Below, in pieces: positions 17,215 to 26,001 of a stretch of DNA of 64,000 bases. This DNA is from Neobacillus niacini (lineage in GTDB: Bacteria; Bacillota; Bacilli; Bacillales; Cytobacillaceae). Position 1 is the stretch's first letter. Every line of letters begins with the position of its first letter. Under the pieces are notes generated by a model that was not told where the DNA came from, ran no database searches, and worked only from the letters and a program-made list of their open reading frames with translations. The translations under genes were made by a program, and so were the position numbers. The stretch spans positions 171,138-235,137 of the forward strand of contig NZ_BAWM01000020.1 of assembly GCF_000759675.1 (NCBI RefSeq), in the 5' to 3' direction.

Positions 17215-19098
17215 TTATTTTGGTAATTTCCCAGGTGAATGAGCAGCTTCGATAAATGTCTTCGATTCTCCACCATGACAAGTAGAACACCTTACATCTT
17301 TATCTTCTATTGATCGGTGACCAATTATGTCCCCATCACCATTTATTTCTTTATATTCCGCTGCTCTTCCATAAATTTCAATTGATTTATTATGACACTT
17401 CAGACAAAAATCGCGCTCTTCTGATGGTATCCAGTCACCTTCAGATTTATTAAAGGTATCTTCAGTTTTTATATTACCGAATTGTTCTCTCAGCAATTTA
17501 ATATTGTTAGACCCATGTGTATCATGACACTCTGCACAAGGGATAGGACCATTTAATTTACTTCCGTCAACATTTGTTTGTTTGCCCTCTGGAATTGTAA
17601 AATAATGTCCAGAGTTTGTTTGTAAGTAATATTTTTCTATATTTTTATTTTTATCTGTGTTATGACACCGTAGACAAAGGGAATAATCATTTATCGTTTG
17701 AAAGTTTGGATCGTTAATTTTAGTCGATATTGCACCTTCTGTTGTTATGGACTTATTATATGAAAAAACCTCATGAACAACATCAGGGTACTTACTTCGG
17801 TCATAAATTGCGTCATCCTCATGGCATGTTATACAGGATGTTTCTAAACTATCTACAGTTAGAGTTTCCAGTCCTTTTTCTGGATGTGCTTCCTTATGCT
17901 TATAAACATAATGGTCTTTTAGTAGATTTTGATTTTCTTTTGACCAACCTGAATGGGGATTGTGACATGATGTACATGAATCAGCGTTTTTTAATTCATT
18001 TACTTCTGATTCAGAGTATTCAACAGGATTATTATGATTATACTTTTTGTCTATTTGATCAATGATCGGTGCATTCATTGTACCATCATGGCAAGCCATG
18101 CAATAATTTGAAGAAGGATCAGCTTGTAGTTCCTCCTTAAATCTATCCTGATAATAAACTCCTACTAAAGAATTTGAAGAACCTCCATGTGAACTATGAC
18201 AGGCAGCACACATATTTGTTTTCGCTATATAATGACCGTGGGGATTATCATTATCCTTCATATCACTTCGAGTTGTAAATTTATAGCTTTTTGCATACAA
18301 AAGGTTATTTGCATCGTCCACAAGTAATGAATCGATGTAAACTACGTATGTTGTGTTTAATTTCCAATCTAGCGAATTACTGTCAGGTGTAAAAAGAATT
18401 TCATACTTATACAGTCCAGCTTGGTTTCCAAGGTCGTTAATTTCTGCAGTCCCACTTATCTGCTTAGCTCCTACCATCACATTAATAGGGTTATAAGGAT
18501 TAGTGGTTGCTTCAATTTTATTTACAAGTTGAATCATTGGCTCATCATCAGCGACAGTAATTTTAATCTTTGCTTCTAGTGGCACTCTTGTAAAATCTTC
18601 TCCTACAAGTATGGTGTTATCAGGAAGGAGTATCCCAGTTTCTGTTATAAATGGTCTTGTTTTGTTTATAATAATCGTAACACTTTGCTTAGCTGACATT
18701 GTCTCATCAGCTGGTGGAATTTCTTTAATTTCAATGGATAGGTCATGGATTCCTTCTGATAAGGTGGTTGAAAACGTCCACGTTTTATCTGTACCATTTT
18801 CGTCTATGTTCCATTCCGTTACATTTGTCGTAGAGTCTGAGATTTTGACTTCTTTGTCGTATGCTGTAAAAAGAAGCCCTTCCTTTTGAACATTGTCATC
18901 CGTATATGTTCCAGAAATGACTACCTCTGTTGTGTTAAGTAATACATTAGAGGTAGGGGATCCTATTGATATAGTAGGTTTATCTCCAATAGCCGAAAAT
19001 ACATTAGTAGACGGAAAAGAAAAGATCGAGGCACCTACTATAAGTATGATCAAGAAACTATATAAGATTTGCTGATATATCAAGACATTTTTTTTCAT
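17215..19098 (-). CDS. secreted octahaem c-type cytochrome with Ig-like N-terminal region
   Basis: A 627-residue exported protein. It has an N-terminal hydrophobic signal (about 8-35), two beta-rich Ig-like segments (about 38-145 and 150-280), then a haem region with eight CxxCH sites (CAACH, CMACH, CTSCH, CITCH, CLRCH, CAECH, CLKCH, CSTCH), several in the doubled-CxxCH pattern with CHxxHG. No C-terminal anchor is seen, so it may be released, or held by the uncleaved N-terminus. Likely role is electron transfer outside the membrane. It is separated from the 6-haem gene by a terminator and has its own extended -10. Partner or terminal acceptor is unknown. Confidence 0.85.
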   Translation of the reverse strand: MKKNVLIYQQILYSFLIILIVGASIFSFPSTNVFSAIGDKPTISIGSPTSNVLLNTTEVVISGTYTDDNVQKEGLLFTAYDKEVKISDSTTNVTEWNIDENGTDKTWTFSTTLSEGIHDLSIEIKEIPPADETMSAKQSVTIIINKTRPFITETGILLPDNTILVGEDFTRVPLEAKIKITVADDEPMIQLVNKIEATTNPYNPINVMVGAKQISGTAEINDLGNQAGLYKYEILFTPDSNSLDWKLNTTYVVYIDSLLVDDANNLLYAKSYKFTTRSDMKDNDNPHGHYIAKTNMCAACHSSHGGSSNSLVGVYYQDRFKEELQADPSSNYCMACHDGTMNAPIIDQIDKKYNHNNPVEYSESEVNELKNADSCTSCHNPHSGWSKENQNLLKDHYVYKHKEAHPEKGLETLTVDSLETSCITCHEDDAIYDRSKYPDVVHEVFSYNKSITTEGAISTKINDPNFQTINDYSLCLRCHNTDKNKNIEKYYLQTNSGHYFTIPEGKQTNVDGSKLNGPIPCAECHDTHGSNNIKLLREQFGNIKTEDTFNKSEGDWIPSEERDFCLKCHNKSIEIYGRAAEYKEINGDGDIIGHRSIEDKDVRCSTCHGGESKTFIEAAHSPGKLPK

Positions 19099-19174
19099 TA
19101 GTTTTCAACTCATTTTCTGTTAATTTATGTTTAGTTATTATGCTTAAGTTATTTTCTATAGGGATTATATGTAT

Positions 19175-19184
19175 ATTATAGCAG
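19175..19184 (-). promoter_or_regulatory. extended -10 promoter for the 8-haem gene
   Basis: TGC-TATAAT on the minus strand (TATAAT at 19180-19175), about 75 bases before the ATG. The -35 is poor, as is common for extended -10 promoters. Confidence 0.45.
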
Positions 19185-19250
19185 TGAATACCGAGAAAAA
19201 TTTGGGCGAAAATGAAGAGATTTTTTGACAGATTTGTGACTATGTGGAAT

Positions 19251-19290
19251 AATAAAAACAAGGTAACAATATAACTATTGCTACCTTGTT
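19251..19290 (-). terminator. terminator after the 6-haem cytochrome gene
   Basis: Arms about 19257-19271 and 19276-19290 pair over 15 positions with one mismatch around TAAC, followed on the minus strand by TTTTTATTATT. It separates the 6-haem and 8-haem transcripts. Confidence 0.85.
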
Positions 19291-19352
19291 TATTAAAATA
19301 TAAATCATTTTTCTTTTAAGCTAACAAGTAGTGGCGCTATTTGTTGGCTTTT

Positions 19353-21083
19353 TTATTGTTTCACACCTGGTTGTAATGGGCTGTAATTACTCCACGTAGT
19401 GTCATCACTTGCGATTGATCCATCATGACATCCGAAACATACAGCCATACCAGTGTAACGTTTTAATGCAGATGATGGGTTTGGATCTTTTAAGTAATCT
19501 AATGCTGCTGTTTGATTTCCTTCGTATAAACCACCAGTTGCTGTTAATTCAGCAAGTCCTCTATCTAAAGAGTCTTTCATAATTGTAGCATCTGTACCGT
19601 GTGCATAGTGACAGCGTACGCAAGTAAGTCTGTCAGTATCTGTTTGGTGACGGTGAGCTGACGTAAATACACCAGTATCAGCATTAGCATAAGTTGCCGA
19701 TAGGTAGTCAGTATGACAAGATGCACAGAATTTGCTCATTTGAACACCACTGTCTTTTACATAAGTTGGTGCAGCACTGTCAAAATAATCATAGTTGTTT
19801 GTAACCTTATCAACAGCTGCTCCAATTAAGAATGTAGCTTTATCAATGCTTGCAGCCGTTGTGTCAAGAGGTTTACTATAAGCAAAACCATCTTTCCAAA
19901 CAATTAAAAATTCTGCAGTTGCAGGTTTAGCAACACCAGCTACTTTTAATTCTGTCATAACAGCAGGTCTGCCACCATCCGAACGAATCCATAATGAAGA
20001 GTCTGCGATATATTTCTTAGCTTTATAGTCCCATTTGTAAGTGGAAATAACTGTAGAATCAGCAGGAACTGCTGCTTTTGTAAAGAATACGTTTGCAGCA
20101 ACTGCTGCTGCATCTACTGTTTTTCTTACAAGGATGTAATCTCCCTCGTTTGTAGCAGGAATTGTATCGTAAATACTTCTATCTGTAAACTTCATACCAC
20201 CATTTGTTCCTTTAGTAGGATCAATAACGTTCTCAGTTTTAATCCAACCAGCAGGGTCAGTTTTTAATAAACGAGCGCTATCAGATCCGTGTGGATTGTG
20301 ACAGCTAGCACAAGTAAACTCTTCAGCCCATTTGCCAGTATCAGTATGATTTCCACCAGGTGCAGCTTTAACGTCAACAGTTCCGTCTGCTAAGTGAACA
20401 GACATGTTTCCAGCATGGCTTCCACCAAATGTACCAGATTTTGCTGATGGGGCTTCAAAAACTCCATTTGCTCCCATTGTACCATCATGACAGGCAGCAC
20501 AAGTGCTGTATGTGCCATCTCTGAATAATAGGTAGTGATCTTCACCAGTATGTGTTTGATGACAGCTTGCACAAGAGTTGGTGTTGTTTTGATAAGATCC
20601 GTGCATTTTTTGCCCAGATCTTTTTTTGCTTAATCCTTCAAAACCCGTTTCGTTAGCGTTGACCAAATTAGTACTATGGTCAACACCTGAAGTGTCAATA
20701 ATTCCATTGTTACTATCTGCTACAAGTAAATCAGAACTTGCAACAACAAGAGTTGGATTAGCTTTATTAACTAGTTCAACTGTGTATCTTGCTCCTACTG
20801 TTAAAGCTGAAGTAGTATAGGTAAATGTTTGAGGATCTCCGTCAACTGCAGTTGTAAAGTCTTGTGGTGTCCCAACTTCAGCTTTACCAGCATCTCTTAC
20901 TGTTACTGTAAAAACTGTACCAGCTTTATCAGTAGATAGTGCTTTAAATGTTACTGTATAAGTGTTGTCTGCATTTTGAGTAGCCGCAAAATTAAATGGA
21001 CTTTTCGCAAAAGCAGCCGTACTTAGCATTCCCACTAATAATAGAGCTAGTATCAGCGAGAAGCCTAGTTTTGTCTTACTCAT
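19353..21083 (-). CDS. secreted hexahaem c-type cytochrome
   Basis: A 576-residue exported protein. It has a clear signal peptide (MSKTKLGFSL to AAFAKSP), a beta-rich N-terminal domain (about 28-125), and six CxxCH sites: CASCH, CAACH, CASCH, CASCH, CVRCH and CFGCH. The third and fourth are split by a roughly 190-residue haem-free insert. CHQTHTG, CHNPHG and CHYAHG fit the doubled-CxxCH cytochrome family. The SD GGGAGG precedes the ATG. Upstream is a GA-rich tract and an isolated full-length SD (21161-21173). Probable extracellular electron carrier made in quantity; substrate unknown. Confidence 0.85.
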   Translation of the reverse strand: MSKTKLGFSLILALLLVGMLSTAAFAKSPFNFAATQNADNTYTVTFKALSTDKAGTVFTVTVRDAGKAEVGTPQDFTTAVDGDPQTFTYTTSALTVGARYTVELVNKANPTLVVASSDLLVADSNNGIIDTSGVDHSTNLVNANETGFEGLSKKRSGQKMHGSYQNNTNSCASCHQTHTGEDHYLLFRDGTYSTCAACHDGTMGANGVFEAPSAKSGTFGGSHAGNMSVHLADGTVDVKAAPGGNHTDTGKWAEEFTCASCHNPHGSDSARLLKTDPAGWIKTENVIDPTKGTNGGMKFTDRSIYDTIPATNEGDYILVRKTVDAAAVAANVFFTKAAVPADSTVISTYKWDYKAKKYIADSSLWIRSDGGRPAVMTELKVAGVAKPATAEFLIVWKDGFAYSKPLDTTAASIDKATFLIGAAVDKVTNNYDYFDSAAPTYVKDSGVQMSKFCASCHTDYLSATYANADTGVFTSAHRHQTDTDRLTCVRCHYAHGTDATIMKDSLDRGLAELTATGGLYEGNQTAALDYLKDPNPSSALKRYTGMAVCFGCHDGSIASDDTTWSNYSPLQPGVKQ

Positions 21084-21160
21084 TTCTAAAAACCTCCCTG
21101 TTTTCTCTCTCTTTTTCTCTCTCTAAAACAATCTTTCTACAAAATTATTACGTTTTGAGC

Positions 21161-21173
21161 ATCACCTCCTTTA
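21161..21173 (-). promoter_or_regulatory. stand-alone Shine-Dalgarno, possible STAB-SD
   Basis: The minus strand reads AAAGGAGGTGAT, fully complementary to the 16S rRNA 3' end, yet it starts no real ORF (ATG CTC AAA ACG TAA follows too closely). It lies about 75 bases before the true SD of the 6-haem gene. Such orphan SDs in 5' leaders of Gram-positive mRNAs (for example cry3A) bind 30S subunits and stabilise the transcript. Confidence 0.45.
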
Positions 21174-21187
21174 AGAATTGAGTAGTC

Positions 21188-22165
21188 TTAAAAGTAAACG
21201 GCAACTCTTTGGTTAAATGTATCTGTAATATATAGCTGACTCTTTTCATCTATAAATAGGCCATTGGGGAGGAAAAATTGATTATTTTCTGAGCCTAGTC
21301 CACCAAATTGATAGACTTGTTCTCCCTTATTATCAAACCCATAAACAAAGTGAGTCATATTATCTATCATATAGAGTGTTCCTTTTGAATCCACAGCTAA
21401 CCCTCTTGGATTAACAAACTTTGATTCACCTTTTGCATCCTTGTTTCCATTAATAATTCGTGTGAATTTCCCTTTTTTATCATAAACTACAACCCTAAGA
21501 TTACCTGAATCTGATACATATATATTTTCATCGTTATCAATGGTAATAGCGTTGGGAGCATTAAACACATCTTCTTTGCTAGAGGCGGAAGAAATTTCAA
21601 GTAATTTCTTACCGTCCAGGTTAAATACGATGACTTTTTTACTTTCGATATCTGTAACATATAGTTTGTTATCAAAAATTCTTAATCCAGCTGGACTTGT
21701 AATTGCTGGAGTAGTACTATCTTTTTCCTCGAAATATTTAATAAACTTTCCTTTTTTCGAGAAAATAGAAATCTTTCCATTATATAAATCTGCTACATAA
21801 ACATTTCCATCCTTGTCACCTGTAATACCATAAGGGAACTTAAATTCCCCTTCACCCTCCCCCTCTTTACCAAACTTAAATATCGGGGTACCACTGGTAT
21901 CAAAGACCTGGACTTGCTTATTGTTAGTATCAGTTACATAAACATATTCTCCAATTTTCGAGACATCCATCGGTTTATCCAACGGAGATTTGAAATCTCC
22001 CTGTATAAAGTAACTAAAATTAGGCTCACCGCCTTTAACATTATTAGCAGCTTTATCAACTTCTTGACCTAGATTTAAGAAATAGATTGCAGCAAACAAG
22101 ACAACGCTCAATCCAACAATTGTGCCCATCCATATATAAGCGGTTCTTCTTTTCAATGAGTTCAA
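21188..22165 (-). CDS. membrane-anchored NHL-repeat beta-propeller protein
   Basis: A 325-residue protein with one N-terminal helix (about 10-30) and a six-bladed NHL propeller facing outside. Blades recur as GNVYVAD, KLYVTD, NIYVSD, TLYMID and QLYITD, each followed by a KVQVFD/RVVVYD-type strand. NHL proteins often scaffold complexes. Genes of this type are reported beside extracellular cytochromes in other metal-reducing bacteria (recalled, not checked). It lies between the TPR gene and the 6-haem gene, so an assembly or surface scaffold role is likely but inferred. Confidence 0.85.
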   Translation of the reverse strand: MNSLKRRTAYIWMGTIVGLSVVLFAAIYFLNLGQEVDKAANNVKGGEPNFSYFIQGDFKSPLDKPMDVSKIGEYVYVTDTNNKQVQVFDTSGTPIFKFGKEGEGEGEFKFPYGITGDKDGNVYVADLYNGKISIFSKKGKFIKYFEEKDSTTPAITSPAGLRIFDNKLYVTDIESKKVIVFNLDGKKLLEISSASSKEDVFNAPNAITIDNDENIYVSDSGNLRVVVYDKKGKFTRIINGNKDAKGESKFVNPRGLAVDSKGTLYMIDNMTHFVYGFDNKGEQVYQFGGLGSENNQFFLPNGLFIDEKSQLYITDTFNQRVAVYF

Positions 22166-22177
22166 CTCCTTTACATT

Positions 22178-22861
22178 CTAGTTTTTATCTTTGGATGTTA
22201 ATCTATCTAGTGCGTTCAAGGCTGGTTTAAAAAGAGGATCATACGCAAGTGCTTCTTTATAAATTGCTTCAGCTTCTTCGTTCTTTCCTTGATCTTCTGC
22301 TACTAGTCCGATTTCATAAATGGTATCTGTATTTCCTACGTTTAAACGGTCTGCTTCTGCTAATGCTTCATTTGCTTCTTTATACATTTTTAATTTCCGA
22401 TAACTTTTTCCCTTCATAAGGTGTCCTTTGTAATCCTTTGGTGAGATTTCGGTTGCCTTAATCGCATTTTGCAATGCATCATCTATTCGGTCCTGCCTAT
22501 CATAAACAATGCTTAAATTTAAATATGCGTCAAAATAATTCTTATCAAGAGATTTTGCAGTTTTAAATTGTTTGATCGCCTCATCGTAGTCCTTATCTAG
22601 AAAATAAGCATAGCCAAGTTGGACCCTGCTTTCTGGGTCATTGGGATTCTTTTTTACTTCTCCTTTATAAAACTTAAGTTGTTCATCAATTTGTTTTGAA
22701 TCAGTATTATCCCAAAGGAATCTATCACTGATGAAATATCCTGCTACCAAACATATTACTAGTGTTCCTACTAATAACAATGATGATTGCCACCATGTAA
22801 ACTGATCATTTTTTACTTTTTTTTCAGGCTCTTGGGTTTCAAGTTGTACCTTTACTTGCAT
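22178..22861 (-). CDS. membrane-anchored TPR protein
   Basis: A 227-residue protein with a short cytoplasmic N-terminus, one helix (about 27-47) and four to five TPR units from about residue 70 (for example LGYAYFLDKDYDEAIKQF and AYLNLSIVYDRQDRIDDAL). It sits between the 12-haem cytochrome and the NHL protein with 10-30 base gaps, so it belongs to the same transcript. TPR proteins mediate protein contacts; here it may help assemble or hold the cytochromes. A cytochrome maturation role (CcmI/NrfG-like TPR) is an alternative. Confidence 0.82.
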   Translation of the reverse strand: MQVKVQLETQEPEKKVKNDQFTWWQSSLLLVGTLVICLVAGYFISDRFLWDNTDSKQIDEQLKFYKGEVKKNPNDPESRVQLGYAYFLDKDYDEAIKQFKTAKSLDKNYFDAYLNLSIVYDRQDRIDDALQNAIKATEISPKDYKGHLMKGKSYRKLKMYKEANEALAEADRLNVGNTDTIYEIGLVAEDQGKNEEAEAIYKEALAYDPLFKPALNALDRLTSKDKN

Positions 22862-22891
22862 ACGAACCCTCCTACTCTACTTAAATGCACT

Positions 22892-24055
22892 TTAATCTTC
22901 TTTATGGCAAGATTGACATTTCTGTTCGTTGTGACATAGATAACATGTCTCTGAAACTTTTACACCCTCTGCAACATTTATCGGATGAGTCTTTCTCCAA
23001 TCTTTATTTTCATGGCTACTTGGATGACAACTATTGCAGGTAATATTTGAAATCTCATTTTGTCCATTTTTTTGTAGGTCATGACAGGTTAAACAAGCTT
23101 CTTCAATTTTGTTTGCAACCTTGCCATGTTTTTTAACAAACCCTTTTTCATGACTCTTTGGACGCTGAGTGTGGCAATCTTTACAGAAAGTATTTTCTTT
23201 TGCATAGTCTTTGCTACTAACCTGTTTACTTTGGATTTTTTGATCTCTTAAATATTGAGTATAAGCAGGCTGGTCATTAAATAATGTAATCTCTTTTGTA
23301 GACATATACTTATGACAATCATTACACTCTTGAACATCATCTTTAGCCAACGAGCCATGTGATGTAAGCTTAAAATCCCCTTTTGTATGACTCTTAGGGT
23401 ACATACTTGTCGTATGACATGCGCTACACTCGGTTGTTACATTTCTAGCTTTATGACAATCCATACATTCTTCCATTTTCGGACTCGTGAATTTTTTTTC
23501 ACTCATCATAGATTGACCAAGTGAAGTATCCCATTTATCATAGTCAGACTTGAATGTTACTTTACGTTCTGCAATTTTTCCGTGTGCAACCCCACTATGG
23601 CATTGAATACACTCTACATCTTTCTCCATATGTTTATCATGAGGAATGATGAGATCTCCTGAAGGGGTAACTTCACGCAATTTCATATTATGGCATTTTT
23701 CGCATGCTTCATCTGGAATTTCCTTAGGCATCTGAATGGGTGCCGTATATGTTTGTGTTGTTTTCTTATAAACTTGCAAAAGTCCATTTGCTTTTGCTTT
23801 AGTGTATTCTTCCGCTCCTGACCCGATATGACAGTTGACACAATCCACTTCACTATGTGTGGACGCCTTCCATGTATAAAACTCAGGCTTCATCTCATGG
23901 CAGGAGGAGCAGAACTCCGAACTTGAAGTTGTTTCTACTCCTACTAGTCCCAATGAGAAGAAAATAACGATGAAAAACAGTGCTACTGTTAAATATTTAT
24001 ATAATCTATAGCGATTCCTGGGAGGGCGGGTCTTTTCTATATGTTCTTCTTCCAT
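22892..24055 (-). CDS. NapC/NirT-type membrane cytochrome c with 12 haem sites
   Basis: A 387-residue protein with one N-terminal membrane helix (about 20-42) and twelve CxxCH motifs, about one per 32 residues. It starts with CSSCHEM, the NapC/NrfH-type first haem whose Met is typical of quinol dehydrogenases. The first four sites match a NapC-like tetrahaem unit and eight more follow, ending CQSCHKED at the C-terminus. Expected to take electrons from menaquinol and pass them outward. Downstream of the 10-haem paralogue by 30 bases with its own GGAGGG site. Confidence 0.88.
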   Translation of the reverse strand: MEEEHIEKTRPPRNRYRLYKYLTVALFFIVIFFSLGLVGVETTSSSEFCSSCHEMKPEFYTWKASTHSEVDCVNCHIGSGAEEYTKAKANGLLQVYKKTTQTYTAPIQMPKEIPDEACEKCHNMKLREVTPSGDLIIPHDKHMEKDVECIQCHSGVAHGKIAERKVTFKSDYDKWDTSLGQSMMSEKKFTSPKMEECMDCHKARNVTTECSACHTTSMYPKSHTKGDFKLTSHGSLAKDDVQECNDCHKYMSTKEITLFNDQPAYTQYLRDQKIQSKQVSSKDYAKENTFCKDCHTQRPKSHEKGFVKKHGKVANKIEEACLTCHDLQKNGQNEISNITCNSCHPSSHENKDWRKTHPINVAEGVKVSETCYLCHNEQKCQSCHKED

Positions 24056-24085
24056 TCTTTTTCCCTCCTGCTAAACAACTAATCT

Positions 24086-25483
24086 TTATTTCTTCACATC
24101 ATCTTTAAAGCCAGTTCTGTGACAGTATTGGCAATATACATCTGTTGGTGCCTTAACATCTGTTGAATCTGCTTTTGGCTCTTCACGATCGTGACAGACA
24201 AAGCATTCTGCTTTCATTTCAGGAGTTTGTGCTTTATCTGCGTGTGCAGTTAGCCAAACATCACTTTCCACGTGGCTTTCAGGACGTTCACCGTGACAAG
24301 CACTACAGAATTTATTGATACGAGATTGTTCTCTAACAACGTTAATATTTGCTGTGTACTTATGATCTTTGTTTTCTTCCTCAACCTCAGCCATTTTAAG
24401 CATAGACATTAGGTCTTCCTTAGGAATATCTCTAATCCACTTTGAATCCTGGTGACAGTCTACACATGTGTCTAGCTCTTGAAGAGCCGTACCGCCGTGA
24501 TTTCCATTCCAGTTTTCAACCCGGTGATTTTCTGGAACTTTAACTCTTTGATGGCAGGTTTCACATGCCATAGAAAGTTTTACATCTTTTTGTTGTTTTC
24601 CAACTGCTTCTAAAATAATTGCTTGTGTTTTTTTGTCATGTGCTGCAACTGCTTCTGCTGCTTCTTCCTCTGTTGCTGCATCATGTTTTACTTCACTAGT
24701 AGTGCTCTTAGCTTCTTCTTTCGCTGCTTCTTCTAAATGTTCTGGATTTGGCGGAACTAGATAAGCAACATCTTTCCAAGGCTTTTCACCGTTGTTCACT
24801 TTATCGTGACAGTCGATACATGTTCCCATGTTTGGCGCTAAATATTTTTGTTCCATCATTTGTTGAGCAACATCATCTGTCCAATGACCACGAACTTCTT
24901 CGGTGTTGATACCTCGGGCAGCGATTTTCGCGTGCGCTACCCCAGAGTGACAGCTGATACAAGGAACACCTTCTTCGATGTGGCCTTTGTGGTTAACAAT
25001 TAAGTCTTTTGATGCAGTAACTAAACGGTTCTTGGAGTGACACTGTAAACAGTTTTCGTCTGAAACCGCTTCATGCTCAGTTTGAACAATTTGTTCTGGT
25101 ATTCCCATGACGTGGTGATAAACTTCTTTTAATGAAATGACTTTGTGGTTAATCATGTTAACAAAGCCAGGTTTGATATGGCACTGAACACAGGTGATTT
25201 CACTGTGGGCGCTTGCTGTAAATGTTGTAACCTCAGGCGCCATCTCATGACAGCTGGAACAGAATGATGGCGAGTTCGTAAAGGAAAGAACTCCATATCC
25301 GCCTCCAAAAATGACAATAGACCCGATTAGGGCAACAAATAATGCTTTCCATCTAGTAACTGGATCCTTCCAGTCTATGTTTCTGACTTTATGCCAGAGT
25401 CTTCGTAATAGCCCAGGCTTCTTTTTATTCTCTCTAGTTTCAGGATCTATATCTCTATTCTTTTTCTTCCCCCAAAAGGCCAC
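24086..25483 (-). CDS. NapC/NirT-type membrane cytochrome c with 10 haem sites
   Basis: A 465-residue protein with one N-terminal helix (about 45-65 after a basic cytoplasmic stretch) and ten CxxCH motifs, the first being CSSCHEM as in NapC/NrfH quinol dehydrogenases. An Ala/Glu-rich haem-free insert (about residues 230-285) separates the N-terminal five haems from the C-terminal five. GTG at 25483 is chosen because AAGGGTGA precedes it; the frame extends to an ATG at 25501. First gene of the operon, facing secA across a 500-bp gap. Probable menaquinol-oxidising entry point. Confidence 0.88.
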   Translation of the reverse strand: MAFWGKKKNRDIDPETRENKKKPGLLRRLWHKVRNIDWKDPVTRWKALFVALIGSIVIFGGGYGVLSFTNSPSFCSSCHEMAPEVTTFTASAHSEITCVQCHIKPGFVNMINHKVISLKEVYHHVMGIPEQIVQTEHEAVSDENCLQCHSKNRLVTASKDLIVNHKGHIEEGVPCISCHSGVAHAKIAARGINTEEVRGHWTDDVAQQMMEQKYLAPNMGTCIDCHDKVNNGEKPWKDVAYLVPPNPEHLEEAAKEEAKSTTSEVKHDAATEEEAAEAVAAHDKKTQAIILEAVGKQQKDVKLSMACETCHQRVKVPENHRVENWNGNHGGTALQELDTCVDCHQDSKWIRDIPKEDLMSMLKMAEVEEENKDHKYTANINVVREQSRINKFCSACHGERPESHVESDVWLTAHADKAQTPEMKAECFVCHDREEPKADSTDVKAPTDVYCQYCHRTGFKDDVKK

Positions 25484-25640
25484 TAGACTCACCCTTCCCA
25501 TTTTTTAATTTTTATCTCTCTATATTTTCTAAGTTAACCTCTCTAATGGTAGTATCTAACATTGCAAAAGTATTTTCCAATGTACAATTTGTGAATATTT
25601 TTTCATAACATTACCGTGGGACCTTCTTCCTAAAAACAAC

Positions 25641-25655
25641 ATGAAAACGTTGATA
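25641..25655. promoter_or_regulatory. cre-like CcpA site
   Basis: ATGAAAACGTTGATA matches the relaxed Bacillus cre consensus WTGNAANCGNWNNCW at all fixed positions but one. It lies about 160 bases upstream of the first cytochrome gene, where it could mediate catabolite control. Confidence 0.4.
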
Positions 25656-25875
25656 ATTTAATATTTAGTTAACAATCTAAACAAGTTGGAAACCTACATC
25701 GAAGTTAATATTTATACAAAAATAAATATATTTATTCACTTTAGATACACATCTTTCATGAAACTCGAATTATTGTTTCATACAAAAATTTGACAATTTT
25801 GAAATAGGTGATTTATGTGAACTTGTAAACATCGAAGATTCATTTTTTGTAAATGTGGCTATAACGGTAACAATG

Positions 25876-25904
25876 TTGTCACTACATAATGGAAGTGGTA
25901 AGAT
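25876..25904 (+). promoter_or_regulatory. SigA-type promoter for secA
   Basis: TTGTCA (25876-25881), 17-base spacer, TAAGAT (25899-25904), about 97 bases before the secA ATG. Confidence 0.6.
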
Positions 25905-26001
25905 AAAAAGGAAAATTATCGATTTTTCAAATAAGGTATTTTTCATTTAAAAATGAATTTCTTTAGTAGGATAATTTAGATATAAAGGAGCGTTTCATCA
26001 T

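Larger units (their letters stand above)
25484..26001. other. divergent control region between cytochrome operon and secA
   Basis: About 520 AT-rich bases without an ORF. They hold the secA promoter on the right, a cre-like site near 25641-25655, and long A/T tracts. No clear Fnr or ResD site was established. Confidence 0.6.

Noticed and set aside
25590..25625. Fnr-like TGTGA/TCATA pair upstream of the cytochrome operon
   Set aside because: Half-sites are imperfect and the spacing does not fit TGTGA-N6-TCACA, so not claimed.
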